Below, piece by piece: positions 24,970 through 35,178 of a stretch of DNA of 64,000 nt. The stretch spans positions 124,001 through 188,000 of the forward strand of contig JAIYDN010000018.1 in NCBI GenBank assembly GCA_027487485.1, written 5' to 3'. This stretch comes from Planctomycetaceae bacterium. Its GTDB lineage: Bacteria; Planctomycetota; Planctomycetia; Pirellulales; Pirellulaceae. Made by a program: the position numbers and the translations under genes. Positions within the stretch are counted from its first letter, which is position 1. Each line of letters starts with the position of its first letter. Under the pieces are notes generated by a model. The model was not told the DNA's origin. It saw only the letters and a program-made list of their open reading frames with translations, and did not search any database.

Positions 24970-26346
24970 ATGATTGATCCAATGAACATGCCACAACGTC
25001 CATCTCGACGACAAGTATTGCGAGGTTGCGGCGTTGCGCTGGCCCTGCCGTGGATGCCTTCGGCGATTTCAACAAGCCTGCGTGCCGACGACCAAGCGAC
25101 AAAATCGAGCGATGGCAGCAGCGTTGGTAAACCACCGGTGCGTTCCGCGTTCATCTATTTCCCCAACGGCGTCTGGGGAAAGTCATGGACCCCCGATAGT
25201 TCAGGAACCGACTACACCTTAAGCCCTTCGCTCCAACCCATTGCGGATGTTAAAAACGACGTGCTCGTTTTGACGGGGCTCGATAAAAAAAATAGCCATG
25301 GAGGAGATGGCCACTATGCGAAAACAGCGAACTTCTTGACGGGCATGCCAGTCACCAAAACCACCGGTAAAAACATCAGCAGCGGTGGCATTTCGGTCGA
25401 CCAGTTAATGGCACAACATACGAGCCAGTATACGCCGCTGCCATCGCTGGAATTGGGGACAGAACCGGTTATTAGCGGGATCGACAGCAACGTTGGATAT
25501 ACCCGGCTGTATGGTTCGCACATCTCTTGGCAGTCGCCAACACGACCGGTCGCTAAAGAGATCAACCCACGACTGGTTTACGAACGCTTATTCGGTGGGC
25601 GTTTTTCAGGGAAATCACAAAAAAGCGAAGGCTACCAGAACTTGCTTGACTTTGTTCTGGACGATGCACATCGGCTGCGTGGTCGGCTTGGACGCGATGA
25701 TCAATTCAAGATGGATGAATATCTTGATTCGGTACGAGCAGTCGAAAAGAGAATTGAATTTGCATCTCAGCCAAAACCTCGCGATTGGCAACCGAATGCC
25801 CAAGCCGCAGAAATCCAACCACAGCGATTGGGTATGCCGGCTGATTTCCGCGAACACATCACCATCATGATGGACTTGATGGTTTTGGCGTTTCAAACCG
25901 ATTCGACTCGCGTTGCATCCATGATGTTTGCCAACGATGTTTCAGGAAGAAATTTTTCTTTCCTCGAGGGGGTGACCGCCAGCCATCATGAACTTTCCCA
26001 TCATGAGGGGAAGGACACCAAGATCGAGCAATATCAGAAAATCAATCGATGGCACGTTGAGCAATTTGCAAATATGCTCAAGAAGTTAAAGTCCATTCCT
26101 GAGGGGGACGGAAATCTGCTGGACAACTGCATGATTTTATTTGGTTCGAGTATTTCCGATGGAAATGGCCACGACCCAGACAACCTACCAATCCTTCTTG
26201 GTGGGCGGGGAGGCAAGACCATTGAGTCGGGCAAGCATATCGCATCTGAAGGAAACGTACCGCTGTGCAATCTTTATGTCTCCATGCTAGATCGCATGGG
26301 AGTTTCGGTAGAACAGTTTGGAGATAGCGAACGGCGTCTATTCTAA
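24970..26346 (+). CDS. DUF1552 protein with Tat signal
   Basis: A 458-residue protein with a twin-arginine leader (SRRQVLRGCGVALALPWMPSA), so exported folded. The body matches the DUF1552 family, which shares the alkaline-phosphatase/sulfatase-like fold of DUF1501: SAFIYFPNGVWGKSWTP, VLTGLDKKNSHGGDGHYAKTANFLTG, ISVDQLMAQH and the later SSISDGNGHDPDNLPILLGG. It is the standard partner of DUF1592 cytochrome proteins and lies immediately downstream of one. The ATG at 24970 is chosen because GGAG lies seven bases before it and the Tat motif follows; an earlier ATG at 24895 is inside the upstream gene. No substrate is known for the family. Confidence 0.9.
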   Translation: MIDPMNMPQRPSRRQVLRGCGVALALPWMPSAISTSLRADDQATKSSDGSSVGKPPVRSAFIYFPNGVWGKSWTPDSSGTDYTLSPSLQPIADVKNDVLVLTGLDKKNSHGGDGHYAKTANFLTGMPVTKTTGKNISSGGISVDQLMAQHTSQYTPLPSLELGTEPVISGIDSNVGYTRLYGSHISWQSPTRPVAKEINPRLVYERLFGGRFSGKSQKSEGYQNLLDFVLDDAHRLRGRLGRDDQFKMDEYLDSVRAVEKRIEFASQPKPRDWQPNAQAAEIQPQRLGMPADFREHITIMMDLMVLAFQTDSTRVASMMFANDVSGRNFSFLEGVTASHHELSHHEGKDTKIEQYQKINRWHVEQFANMLKKLKSIPEGDGNLLDNCMILFGSSISDGNGHDPDNLPILLGGRGGKTIESGKHIASEGNVPLCNLYVSMLDRMGVSVEQFGDSERRLF

Positions 26347-26392
26347 TTAGGGTAAGCATCAGACGATTCCTTATGGTCGGATTCCATTTTTC

Positions 26393-27481
26393 ATGATTTT
26401 CATTCGAAGTAACTACTTGAGCTGGCTCGGTTGGCCGCTGACGCTAGCTCTATTTGCTGCCACTTGCGGGGCGCAGTCTTCGGCTCCGCCGCAGCCCGAA
26501 ATTGATCGGGCTATCAGTAAAGGTGCGGCCTTCTTGGCAACGCAGCAACAAAAGAATGGGTCGATCGTTGATCGCGGGCATGAGAATGCTATGACGGCAC
26601 TCGCGATTATGGCTCTCGCCTCGGTTGGTCATCAACCTACAGACCCCTCGCCAGAAGGAGCCATGATGTCGAAGGGGCTCAAATATATCCTAGGCCCTGA
26701 TCGTCAGGACAAAACCGGATACTTCGGCGCATCCGATGGTTCACGCATGTATGGACATGGAATTGTGTCGCTGATGCTAACGGAGATGCTTGGAATGGGG
26801 GGTGACGAGGACCTCAATCACCAGATTCATGACTCATGCCAAAAAGCGATCGACTTAATCGTCCGAAGCCAACGCGTCCGAAAACCGCCTCACGCCAAAG
26901 GAGGCTGGCGTTACACCCCCGATGCCGCCGATAGTGATTTGTCGGTCAGCGTTTGGCAGTTGATGGCCCTTCGCAGTGCCAAGAACGACGGGCTGGAAGT
27001 CCCCAGTTCAACCATCGATGATGCGGTCACCTACTTGGTAAGATCCTTTACTTCGCCAGTGGATGCGACGGGAGTTCCAAGCAAGCAACTGAGTGGCTTT
27101 TCCTATGAAGCGAACAACGACAACCCGACCTTTACCATGACAGCCGCCGGACTGTTGGCCATGCAAGTATGTGGCCAATACGATTCACCACTCGTGGAAG
27201 GAGCTACCTCTTGGCTCAACCAGCATCCGCCGAAGTGGGAAGAACGGTTCGTCTTGTATGGCATCTATTATTATGCTCAGGGGATGCATCAACGACGGGG
27301 CGAAGTCGCCGAAAACGCGTCGACCGAAGTTGCGAAACTGTTACTTGATAAGCAGCAAGCGGACGGCTCCTGGAACTCGTCCGGCAACGAAGAACAGAAT
27401 GCTGGAAAAGTGTATTGCACCGCCATGGCGATGCTTAGCCTATCGGTCAAACATCACTATCTGCCGATTTATCAACGCTAG
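26393..27481 (+). CDS. Secreted prenyltransferase/squalene-cyclase-repeat protein
   Basis: A 362-residue protein with a signal peptide (cleavage near TCGAQ) and repeated alpha-alpha toroid units of the prenyltransferase/squalene oxidase repeat type: [29 protein letters not shown]...[14 protein letters not shown]...GGWRYTP and [17 protein letters not shown]. The Gln-x-x-x-Gly-Ser-Trp ends of repeats are clear. It lacks the DXDD or zinc ligands of true cyclases and transferases as far as can be seen, and export argues against terpene cyclisation; many planctomycetes encode such exported toroids of unknown role. The radical SAM gene begins about a dozen bases downstream, so a shared transcript is likely. 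Confidence 0.82.
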   Translation: MIFIRSNYLSWLGWPLTLALFAATCGAQSSAPPQPEIDRAISKGAAFLATQQQKNGSIVDRGHENAMTALAIMALASVGHQPTDPSPEGAMMSKGLKYILGPDRQDKTGYFGASDGSRMYGHGIVSLMLTEMLGMGGDEDLNHQIHDSCQKAIDLIVRSQRVRKPPHAKGGWRYTPDAADSDLSVSVWQLMALRSAKNDGLEVPSSTIDDAVTYLVRSFTSPVDATGVPSKQLSGFSYEANNDNPTFTMTAAGLLAMQVCGQYDSPLVEGATSWLNQHPPKWEERFVLYGIYYYAQGMHQRRGEVAENASTEVAKLLLDKQQADGSWNSSGNEEQNAGKVYCTAMAMLSLSVKHHYLPIYQR

Positions 27482-27492
27482 ATTCGTTGCCT

Positions 27493-28485
27493 ATGCCCCT
27501 TCGAGAAATTGATGAAGCGGTCCTTGCGGGACTAAGTAGGTCGGCGATTGAATCGCGACGGGGTTCGCGTGAAGTGCTCGACACCGCGAAGCCCTTTGCT
27601 TTGGTTCGCGAACAAGAGCCGGCAGGGAAGTGTTCGTTGACCGATGTTGCAACGGTGTTTCTTACTGGAGCAGAATGCCCCTACCGCTGCTCCATGTGTG
27701 ATCTATGGCGATACACATTGGACCGAGCGACTGCGCCCGGCGAAATCACCGGCCAACTGAGCTGGGTTTTGGATCAACTGGATTCGCATGTAGAAGCGAG
27801 ACCAGAATGGATCAAGCTGTATAACGCAAGCAATTTTTTCGATTCGCGTGCGGTTCCCGAAGACGATCATTCTGCGATCGCCAAGCAGTGCGAATCCTTT
27901 CAACGTGTGATCGTGGAGAATCATCCCAAGCTCGTTCGCCCGACCGTAAAGCAGTTTGCGAGCATGCTTCATGGAAAGCTTGAAATTGCGATGGGGCTGG
28001 AGACCGTGCATCCAGGCAGCATGCTTCTCTTGAACAAGGGCTTTGATTTGGACGACTTTGCCCGTGCGTCGGAGCAACTCGATGCAATGCAAATCGACCG
28101 GCGTGCGTTTGTCATGTTGCAGCCTCCTGGAACGGAACCTTCCGAATCGATGGATTGGGCCATGAAAACTCTTGCCTTTGCCGATGCGCATGGTGTGCGG
28201 CACTGCAGCATTATTCCAACACGTATGGGAAACGGGACCATGGAATGGCTCCAGGAACAATCTCTGTTTATCCCCCCAACATTCCGACAGCTCGAGCAAA
28301 CGCTGGAGCTTGCTTTAAGTCAGTTCTCAGAAATGATCGTCACGGTCGACACATGGAACCTAGAGCTGCTGTCAGGGAACTGCGATCAATGCATCTTTGA
28401 AAGAAAAGAAAGACTCGAACGCATGAACTTGCAGCAATGCTGTTTTCCAGAAGTGAAGCGATCGTGTGATTGTGCACAAGACTGA
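27493..28485 (+). CDS. Radical SAM enzyme (Elp3/YhcC-like)
   Basis: A cytoplasmic protein of 330 residues with the radical SAM cluster motif CPYRCSMC (C62, C66, C69) preceded by VATVFLTGAE, then IKLYNASNFFD and EIAMGLETVHPG, strands typical of Elp3/TIGR01210-type radical SAM enzymes. Extra cysteines near the C-terminus (CDQCIF, QQCC, SCDCAQD) could bind a second metal cluster; that is inference. The reaction is unknown. ATG 27493 is preferred over a TTG two codons upstream. The gene is followed after seven bases by a flavin oxidoreductase gene and preceded closely by the toroid gene. Confidence 0.87.
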   Translation: MPLREIDEAVLAGLSRSAIESRRGSREVLDTAKPFALVREQEPAGKCSLTDVATVFLTGAECPYRCSMCDLWRYTLDRATAPGEITGQLSWVLDQLDSHVEARPEWIKLYNASNFFDSRAVPEDDHSAIAKQCESFQRVIVENHPKLVRPTVKQFASMLHGKLEIAMGLETVHPGSMLLLNKGFDLDDFARASEQLDAMQIDRRAFVMLQPPGTEPSESMDWAMKTLAFADAHGVRHCSIIPTRMGNGTMEWLQEQSLFIPPTFRQLEQTLELALSQFSEMIVTVDTWNLELLSGNCDQCIFERKERLERMNLQQCCFPEVKRSCDCAQD

Positions 28486-28492
28486 GAATCGC

Positions 28493-29992
28493 ATGCCAAA
28501 AAAAACAGAGTGCTTTGCGATGATTGTAGGCTCCGGTTTTTCGGGTTCGCTTTTGGCTTGGATACTTCAAAAGAATGGCCTTAACTGTGTCCTGGTGGAT
28601 CAGGCGAAGCATCCTCGATTTGCCATTGGAGAATCATCGACCCCAACGGCAGACTTTTTGGTGCGACATTTAGCAGATCGCTGGGGGCTTCGCGAGCTAG
28701 AACCGCTAGCGAAATACGGTACCTGGAGGCAAACCTACCCCTCGTTGGTTTGCGGAAAAAAGCGTGGCTTCACCTATTACCACCATCGCCAGGGGCATCC
28801 ATTCCAGGACGATGCATTGCATTCGAATTCTATGATGGTTGCGGCATCTCGCGATGACTTTCAAAGCGATACGCATTGGTTGCGCAGCGATGTGGACCAA
28901 TGGCTTTTTCAGCAAGCAGTAAAGGCCGGCACTGTGGGATTGGAGCAAACCAAAATTCGATCCTCGTATTTCGAATCGGTAGGCCATCGCTGGCAGACCG
29001 ATTTGGTAGGCCCGGACAATCAGCCTTTGGAAGTGCGTTCACAATGGTTGATCGATGCGACTGGTGGTTCGCAGGGAATACGCCCCTGGACTGGCGTCCA
29101 ACCGGATTCGGATTGGATGCGCACTCGAACGTCCGCACTGTTTGGCCATTTTCGCGATGTCGCTCCTTTTGGATGCACGACACCATCGCACCAGACGGAC
29201 CTGCAAACGTTGTTTGATGGCGATGATTCCGCACAGCATCATGTCGTGCAGGATGGATGGCTTTGGGCACTTCGATTCGGGAATGGAGTGACAAGCCTCG
29301 GGATTGTTCAACCGGAGGGCGTTTGCCAACATGAGCTTAGCCAAGTTGACCTAGAACGTACTTGGCATGAGTGGTTGGAACGTTATCCAAGTGTTCATCA
29401 GATGATCGCGAAGTCGACCAGAGTCGGACCAGAAAGTGGCTTGGGTTGGATGGCTCGTCTGAGCCGATGCAACGACCGCGCATCGGGTCCGGGCTGGGTA
29501 AGCTTGCCGACAGCTTATGGATTTGTGGACCCGTTACACAGCAGTGGAATTGCGCATGCATTAAGCGGAGTTGCAAGGCTATCGGAAGCGTTCTTGGGGG
29601 ACGAAGGGGCCGTTGAACAGCAGATTCGCAAGTATGCCTTGGAGGTGAAGAACGAACTTCGGTGGATCGATACGTTTGTAGGGCTTTGTTATCGAGCTCT
29701 GCCAGATTTTGAGATGTTCTTAGGAATGTGCGCCTACTATTTTGTATCTGCCATTGGATTTGAGCGAGATGTAGCCAAAGACCCTATGCATTGGCCTCGA
29801 GGGTACATGCTTAGCGATGATCGTGCCTTGAGAGAGGCAGGGGAGACGACGTGGCAAGCAGCCAGTTCGGGAAAAACAATAACGCTTGATCAAATACGCC
29901 GGTCGATAGCTCCGTGGAACGATGTCGGTTTACTATCGGCTGGCGGTGGTAATCGACTGGCGCATACAGCAGCAAGGAAAGAATTGTTATAG
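28493..29992 (+). CDS. FAD-dependent oxidoreductase, tryptophan-halogenase-like
   Basis: A flavoprotein of about 499 residues. The N-terminal Rossmann motif is AMIVGSGFSGSLLAWIL, followed by a GESSTPTADFL segment that matches the GEST/S-x-P loop of FAD halogenases and related monooxygenases. YGFVDPLHSSGIAHALSG, near residue 350, matches the DP-x-x-S-x-G flavin-binding segment of that group. The WxWxIP motif of true tryptophan halogenases is replaced by WLWALRF, so halogenation is doubtful; a monooxygenase or dehydrogenase is equally possible. ATG 28493 is eight bases after the radical SAM stop; a GTG at 28466 would overlap that gene. It is the last gene of the three-gene set and converges on the gene at 30052. 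Confidence 0.82.
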   Translation: MPKKTECFAMIVGSGFSGSLLAWILQKNGLNCVLVDQAKHPRFAIGESSTPTADFLVRHLADRWGLRELEPLAKYGTWRQTYPSLVCGKKRGFTYYHHRQGHPFQDDALHSNSMMVAASRDDFQSDTHWLRSDVDQWLFQQAVKAGTVGLEQTKIRSSYFESVGHRWQTDLVGPDNQPLEVRSQWLIDATGGSQGIRPWTGVQPDSDWMRTRTSALFGHFRDVAPFGCTTPSHQTDLQTLFDGDDSAQHHVVQDGWLWALRFGNGVTSLGIVQPEGVCQHELSQVDLERTWHEWLERYPSVHQMIAKSTRVGPESGLGWMARLSRCNDRASGPGWVSLPTAYGFVDPLHSSGIAHALSGVARLSEAFLGDEGAVEQQIRKYALEVKNELRWIDTFVGLCYRALPDFEMFLGMCAYYFVSAIGFERDVAKDPMHWPRGYMLSDDRALREAGETTWQAASSGKTITLDQIRRSIAPWNDVGLLSAGGGNRLAHTAARKELL

Positions 29993-30051
29993 TTCCCAGT
30001 GCTGCGTTTTCATTCGATCAAGTCGGCGGATCTGCCAACCCATTCGAACCA

Positions 30052-32823
30052 CTATCTAGCGATTGCTTCCTGCTGAGCCTTTACCAGGGCGACGTGTGGT
30101 GATTGCGATTCGCTGACCGCGATTCCCAACCAACCATCTCGCATCTCCAGTTGTGAAACAGCCAGACCTGTGGCACGAGGATCGCTTAGAAGCTCTTCCG
30201 AAACCATTGGTATTATGGAGCGGCTCGAGAAGACACGCGAGAAAATGGCTCGCAAGGGTACTTTGTCTCGGATCGCAAGACGCTGCCCGTCCACACTAAT
30301 GACACCATCCCGAGTCAGTTCTGCCTTCAGGCCATCCACGGTCGGTAAATAGGATGTTCGGATGGTAAAGTTCTTAAGATGGATGCGACCAGGTTGTTCC
30401 AGCGATGCGACTCGAAGGGTCAACCACATACGATTATCCTCAAACTCAACCGTCATCGGACGGGCTTCATTGAAGCGGATGGTTACGTCTTGCGCAGCTT
30501 CCTCGTCGATCGTTTGTCGAGGCTGCTGCAACAAGTCAGCGATTTTGTCGGATAGATCTTGCATGGTCCATGGTCGATCACCAGCAACCACTTGACCGGC
30601 CATGTTGTTGAACGTCGACTGATGGATTTGCAGCGACAGCTGACTATCCGAGGGAGCTACGGGCCGAGGTGTGTAGGCTGAAAGCTGGTCGTTGCTAGCA
30701 ACGCGATAACGAACCACCAGGCGAGTGTCCGTGGTTTGCATGTCGACCACCATTGGATGCAGATCCAGTGACTGCAATGGTCCAATGAGTCGCTTTTCGA
30801 ATTGAGTTTTAGCGGAGCTGATCTTGCTTTGAAGTTGTGAATCGAATTCAGAGTCCGTTTGTTTGGCAATCGTCTTTTGCATGATTCGTTTCGCGACCGG
30901 CCGAGCCTTCACGAACTCATCATGAACAAACTGTCGAACCATGTCACCCAATATAGGAAGCTTGTCCCAATCGGTCGAAAATCGTTTCAACGAATCATTC
31001 GATTCTACAGTGGCAGGCTTTCCATTGATTTCGAGCCCGCTGGTTGAAATTCGGATGGACCGAACCGCGTTAACGTTTGCGATCGACGCATTGTAGAATG
31101 CGGCTCCGTGGCGACTGGATTTCGTGTTGCTCGTGATATCACCGTTCAGATTAAGAGCAATGTTCCAAGCAGCATCATCGGCCACAAAGTCGGCTTTCAA
31201 GCGAGTCGCAACTTGACTTGTACCCCGAGTGTCCGCCCCCAGGATATTCTGCCGAACAGGTTTCTCGGTAAGTGAAGGAACCGGCATCATTCGATTGATA
31301 AATTCTTCGGAAACGGCGAGCCTCAAGTTGGCGTTTCGGTAATGCATGCCGATTGCTTGTGAAATCGCAGCTTGTTCAGGGTGCTCCGAGAAACGGAGCG
31401 ATTGCATCGCATCTGCTAACGACGAACTACAACGATGAACAGGATCGGATTCAAGTGTTTCAATATCTTCAAGTATTTTTTGATAGTTTACGGGTCCGAT
31501 CGAAAGCGGATGCAATTGATCTGCTAACTTGTGAACTTCGGTAGAGATCAAGATCCGGCGTTGTGACTCGGCCACTCGCGTATCGGTCACTCTTCCCAAG
31601 AACAGTCGAACCAAGTCCACTTGCGCTTGCTGACTTTTGATTTCGCCAGCAGCGAGCCCCTTCAACGCACTGAGCATCAAGTAGCTTTCCCAGCTCTTGA
31701 AATCTCCGGTAGCCTGAAGTGACTTCTCGACGTTTCGAATGCATTCATTCAATTTTGCCGAATCAAATTCATGCTTGCGAACAGATACAAACTGTGCGCG
31801 ATCGCGGCTGACGCAACGGGCAACGGAAGACCAAACCGACACTCTGCGTTCGATGGAATAAGCCAGTCTCGCAACTTCACGCGAGAGAGTTGCGTCTTGG
31901 TTTGCGATATCGGTTCCGAGTGCAACGCCTTGGTCAGCCAACCCACGAAGTTCTTCTAATGCCACAATGGACGGATCGTCGTTCAAGTTCAATGACTGCA
32001 AATGCTCGTAACCATCGGTCACCTTATCGAGCCACGACTGAACATCCTGATTTCTTCCGGAAGTGATTCGAAGCAATTCGATTTCTCGGACAAGAGATGC
32101 GGATGCGGGCCAAGCATTCCCCTTCCGAACCGTCGACGTTTCATAACGAGGACTCAGTGACGGAATGGCCCCCTCTGAAATTTCCCGGAAGGTAGCAAGC
32201 GGGCTGCTCGTATCACTGGGCACAGAATCCACAGTTCGAGTCACCGAAACACTGGTCGCAATGGTTGGATTCGATTGTGCGGCACGCTCTGCAAGAGCCG
32301 ATGGGCTTCGCTGTTGTTGGATCGCTTCCAAGAAGGGATCCAAGTTGTTGGGAACGGCAATAGGCGCCGACAACCTTGCCCCCGAGGGTGGGTCAAGCAT
32401 TGCGATCGATGGTGCACTTGCGCTGCGGTAGTTCAGCCATGCCGTGTTTTCAGATGTTTCCCGCAACGGTTCAATATCGAGCGGAATTAACTCGGTTGCT
32501 ATCTTAGGGATCCACTTTGGCGTCGTTGAAACGCTGATCGTGGAGGTCCTTGGGTCGTGATAGTATCCCGGGCGTTTTGCTTTCGAAAACTGTTCGCTGG
32601 CGGATAAGATGATAAGCAAGCAGATTGCGAATGCTGCTGCATATACCCAGCCACGGAGCCCGCGTGCCGACTCGTTTGCCATCCTTAGCACCCTATTCAG
32701 AACGCACGAAGGCGTCGAAAATGATTTTGAAAAGTCTGCGATGAGGTCCAGAAACCAGCTAGCTACCCTCACGCTCTTTATTCTTCGGTCGTTGACCTGC
32801 CCGTCATCGACCTCTCTCGGCAT
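30052..32823 (-). CDS. Large single-span exported protein of unknown function
   Basis: A 923-residue protein with one membrane helix near residues 58-78 (GWVYAAAFAICLLIILS) after a basic cytoplasmic stretch; the remaining 840 residues should be outside the inner membrane. The body mixes helical segments (residues 240-450) with beta-rich parts toward the C-terminus. No catalytic motif or named domain was recognised. The ATG at 32823 is preferred to a TTG one codon earlier. It is divergent from the S9 peptidase gene across about 177 bases and convergent with the flavoprotein gene. It resembles other very large planctomycete-specific proteins, but no function can be given. Confidence 0.7.
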   Translation of the reverse strand: MPREVDDGQVNDRRIKSVRVASWFLDLIADFSKSFSTPSCVLNRVLRMANESARGLRGWVYAAAFAICLLIILSASEQFSKAKRPGYYHDPRTSTISVSTTPKWIPKIATELIPLDIEPLRETSENTAWLNYRSASAPSIAMLDPPSGARLSAPIAVPNNLDPFLEAIQQQRSPSALAERAAQSNPTIATSVSVTRTVDSVPSDTSSPLATFREISEGAIPSLSPRYETSTVRKGNAWPASASLVREIELLRITSGRNQDVQSWLDKVTDGYEHLQSLNLNDDPSIVALEELRGLADQGVALGTDIANQDATLSREVARLAYSIERRVSVWSSVARCVSRDRAQFVSVRKHEFDSAKLNECIRNVEKSLQATGDFKSWESYLMLSALKGLAAGEIKSQQAQVDLVRLFLGRVTDTRVAESQRRILISTEVHKLADQLHPLSIGPVNYQKILEDIETLESDPVHRCSSSLADAMQSLRFSEHPEQAAISQAIGMHYRNANLRLAVSEEFINRMMPVPSLTEKPVRQNILGADTRGTSQVATRLKADFVADDAAWNIALNLNGDITSNTKSSRHGAAFYNASIANVNAVRSIRISTSGLEINGKPATVESNDSLKRFSTDWDKLPILGDMVRQFVHDEFVKARPVAKRIMQKTIAKQTDSEFDSQLQSKISSAKTQFEKRLIGPLQSLDLHPMVVDMQTTDTRLVVRYRVASNDQLSAYTPRPVAPSDSQLSLQIHQSTFNNMAGQVVAGDRPWTMQDLSDKIADLLQQPRQTIDEEAAQDVTIRFNEARPMTVEFEDNRMWLTLRVASLEQPGRIHLKNFTIRTSYLPTVDGLKAELTRDGVISVDGQRLAIRDKVPLRAIFSRVFSSRSIIPMVSEELLSDPRATGLAVSQLEMRDGWLGIAVSESQSPHVALVKAQQEAIAR

Positions 32824-33000
32824 CAATTCACGAGATCTCTAGGGTGGAATTGCTGAGTCGTTCGTTCTAGGTAATTTGTAGCGTGCGGCCCCCTCTTTTT
32901 GGTCCCGTGGCATGGCGGTATGACAGAGAGTATGATTGTCGGTATTCTTTGCCTATTCCTCCTCTTTGCCGCACGTTAACTCTATTGCTGGAACGATACA

Positions 33001-35136
33001 ATGCTTCGTCTTGGTTTTCATCTTTGCGCATCTTTACTCTTTATGGGATTGGTTGAACCGTTGTCTACGCGACTGTCGGGGGCGGAAAAACGTCCTATGC
33101 AATTGGAGGACCTTTACAAGTTCCAGCGAATCGCTGACCCACAATTAAGCCCCGATGGAAAATTTGCCGTCTATCAGGTCACCGAGATTTTAGACCCTGC
33201 CAAAAATCAAAAGCAGACTCAGCTCTGGCTGGTTGATCTGAGCAAGCAAACCAGCCGGCAATTGACGCGTTCCGGCAAGTCAGACACCCACCCCCGATGG
33301 TCGCCAGACGGGACAAAGATCTTGTTCGAGTCCAATCGGTCAGGGGCATCGCAACTTTATGTTTTGGACCTTTCCAGCGGTGGCGAGCCTACCAAGCTGA
33401 CCAATATTGCGACTGGTGCCAGTGGTGGCATTTGGTCGCCTGATGGAACGAAAGTTGCATTCTATTCGGCCGTGAATCCAAAACACAGTCAGCTGCCATT
33501 TGCAGAATCGAATGCCAAAAACCAAGAGGACGAAGAACGCGTAGCTAACAACCCTGTCAAAGCGAAGACTTTCACGAAACTCTTTTACCGACACTGGGAT
33601 TCCTATGTAGAGGACAAGCGGAACCACTTGTTCGTAATCCATTCCGATGGAACAAATTGTCGGGATGTTACTCCCGGCGATCGCGATGCCTATCCCACGA
33701 GCACAACCTTCAGCGTCGGAGACGACTTCAGCTTCTCGCCAGATGGACAATATCTGTTGTTGACTGCCGTCCCAACGACAGGTGAATCGTGGTCGACCAA
33801 TCACGATATCTGCCGAGTCAGTATCTCCAACCAAAAAACGGATTGGCCATCGCTCACCGCCAGCAACCCAGCGGCGGATAGCTATCCCAAATTCAGCCCG
33901 GACGGAAAGCAAGTCGCTTATCGAACTCAAAGCAAACCCGGTTACGAAGCGGACAAGTGGAACTTGGTCGTCCGACCTTGCAAGCCGGATGGTACTTGGA
34001 CAAGCGACTCCAAATTGTTAACCGCCGACCTGGATCGATCGGTCAGCGATTTCAACTGGGTATCGAACGAAAGCTTGCTCTTTTCGACTGAAGAACAAGG
34101 CTCCAGCGCCATGTATCGCGTATCCATGGATGGCAAGCCGAAGCCGATGGCATTTGGATTTCCAGAGAAACGGACCGGGCAGATTACGGGGGTCTCGTGG
34201 GTAGGCGGAAAGTTGTTGCTTGCACGCGCCAACATGAACGAGCCAGCGGAATTGTATTTGAGCTCGCTTGATCAGCCCTCGACCGTTCAGCCTTTGACTC
34301 AACACAACGCGAGCCTTCTTACGCTGTTGGATCGGCAAGCTCCGGAAAGTGTCCAAGTCCCTGTAGAAGGTGGACTGAATATGCAAATGTGGCTTCTCAA
34401 GCCACCAGGATTTGACCCTAAAAAGAAGTGGCCTGTCGTTTATTTGATTCACGGTGGACCTCAGGGAGCCTGGGAAGATGGTTGGAGCTTCCGTTGGAAT
34501 GCACAGATATGGGCAGCGCAGGGCTATGTCATCGCATTGCCGAACCCGCGTGGATCCACTGGATTCGGACAATCCTTCTGCGACGAAATCAGCGGCGACT
34601 GGGGCGGGAAATGCTATCGAGATCTCGTTGCAGGTCTACGAAAGGTACAAGAGCTTGACTATGTCGACAAAGACCGGATCGCTTCCGCAGGAGCAAGCTT
34701 CGGAGGCTATATGCAAGACTGGTTTGCAGTGAATGAAATCGCCAAGGAATTCAAATGCTTGATCTCGCATTGCAGCGTCTACAATTTCGAAAGCATGTGG
34801 GGAACTACCGATGAGCTTTGGTTTGATGAATACGAGCATGGTGGCTTGCCTTGGGAAATTCCAGGCAAGTACCGTGAATTTAGTCCTCACACCCTCGCTG
34901 GAAATCTTGGCAAGTACAAAGTCCCAATGCTGGTGATTCACAACGACCTCGATTTCCGATGCCCGATCGGACAAGGACACGAGCTTTTTCAAGCCTTGCA
35001 ACGACAAGGGGTGAAGAGCCGGTTTGTGAACTTCCCAGATGAGGGACATTGGGTTAATAAGCCAGCGAATAGCATTCATTGGCATCAAGAAATTTTTGCT
35101 TGGCTCCAAGAACATTGCAAACCCGGCGCAAAGTAA
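33001..35136 (+). CDS. Secreted S9-family serine peptidase (prolyl oligopeptidase type)
   Basis: A 711-residue enzyme with an N-terminal signal peptide, a beta-propeller of TolB/WD40-like blades (repeated LSPDGKFAVYQV, WSPDGTKILFES, WSPDGTKVAFYS, FSPDGKQVAYRT) and a C-terminal alpha/beta hydrolase domain. The catalytic triad can be placed: Ser566 in GASFGGYM, Asp651 in HNDLDFRCP and His683 in DEGHWV. The oxyanion region is YLIHGGPQGAW. Relatives are dipeptidyl- or acylaminoacyl-peptidases that trim oligopeptides; here the signal peptide points to the periplasm. It converges on the DUF1501 gene with a 42-base gap. Confidence 0.93.
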   Translation: MLRLGFHLCASLLFMGLVEPLSTRLSGAEKRPMQLEDLYKFQRIADPQLSPDGKFAVYQVTEILDPAKNQKQTQLWLVDLSKQTSRQLTRSGKSDTHPRWSPDGTKILFESNRSGASQLYVLDLSSGGEPTKLTNIATGASGGIWSPDGTKVAFYSAVNPKHSQLPFAESNAKNQEDEERVANNPVKAKTFTKLFYRHWDSYVEDKRNHLFVIHSDGTNCRDVTPGDRDAYPTSTTFSVGDDFSFSPDGQYLLLTAVPTTGESWSTNHDICRVSISNQKTDWPSLTASNPAADSYPKFSPDGKQVAYRTQSKPGYEADKWNLVVRPCKPDGTWTSDSKLLTADLDRSVSDFNWVSNESLLFSTEEQGSSAMYRVSMDGKPKPMAFGFPEKRTGQITGVSWVGGKLLLARANMNEPAELYLSSLDQPSTVQPLTQHNASLLTLLDRQAPESVQVPVEGGLNMQMWLLKPPGFDPKKKWPVVYLIHGGPQGAWEDGWSFRWNAQIWAAQGYVIALPNPRGSTGFGQSFCDEISGDWGGKCYRDLVAGLRKVQELDYVDKDRIASAGASFGGYMQDWFAVNEIAKEFKCLISHCSVYNFESMWGTTDELWFDEYEHGGLPWEIPGKYREFSPHTLAGNLGKYKVPMLVIHNDLDFRCPIGQGHELFQALQRQGVKSRFVNFPDEGHWVNKPANSIHWHQEIFAWLQEHCKPGAK

Positions 35137-35178
35137 GCTATCAGCTCCAACAAGTTGTTTCGATCTCTTCCGTCCTGT

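Noticed and set aside
28493-29992. Tryptophan halogenase as a firm call
   Set aside because: The WxWxIP motif is not conserved (WLWALRF), so only a halogenase-like oxidoreductase is supported.
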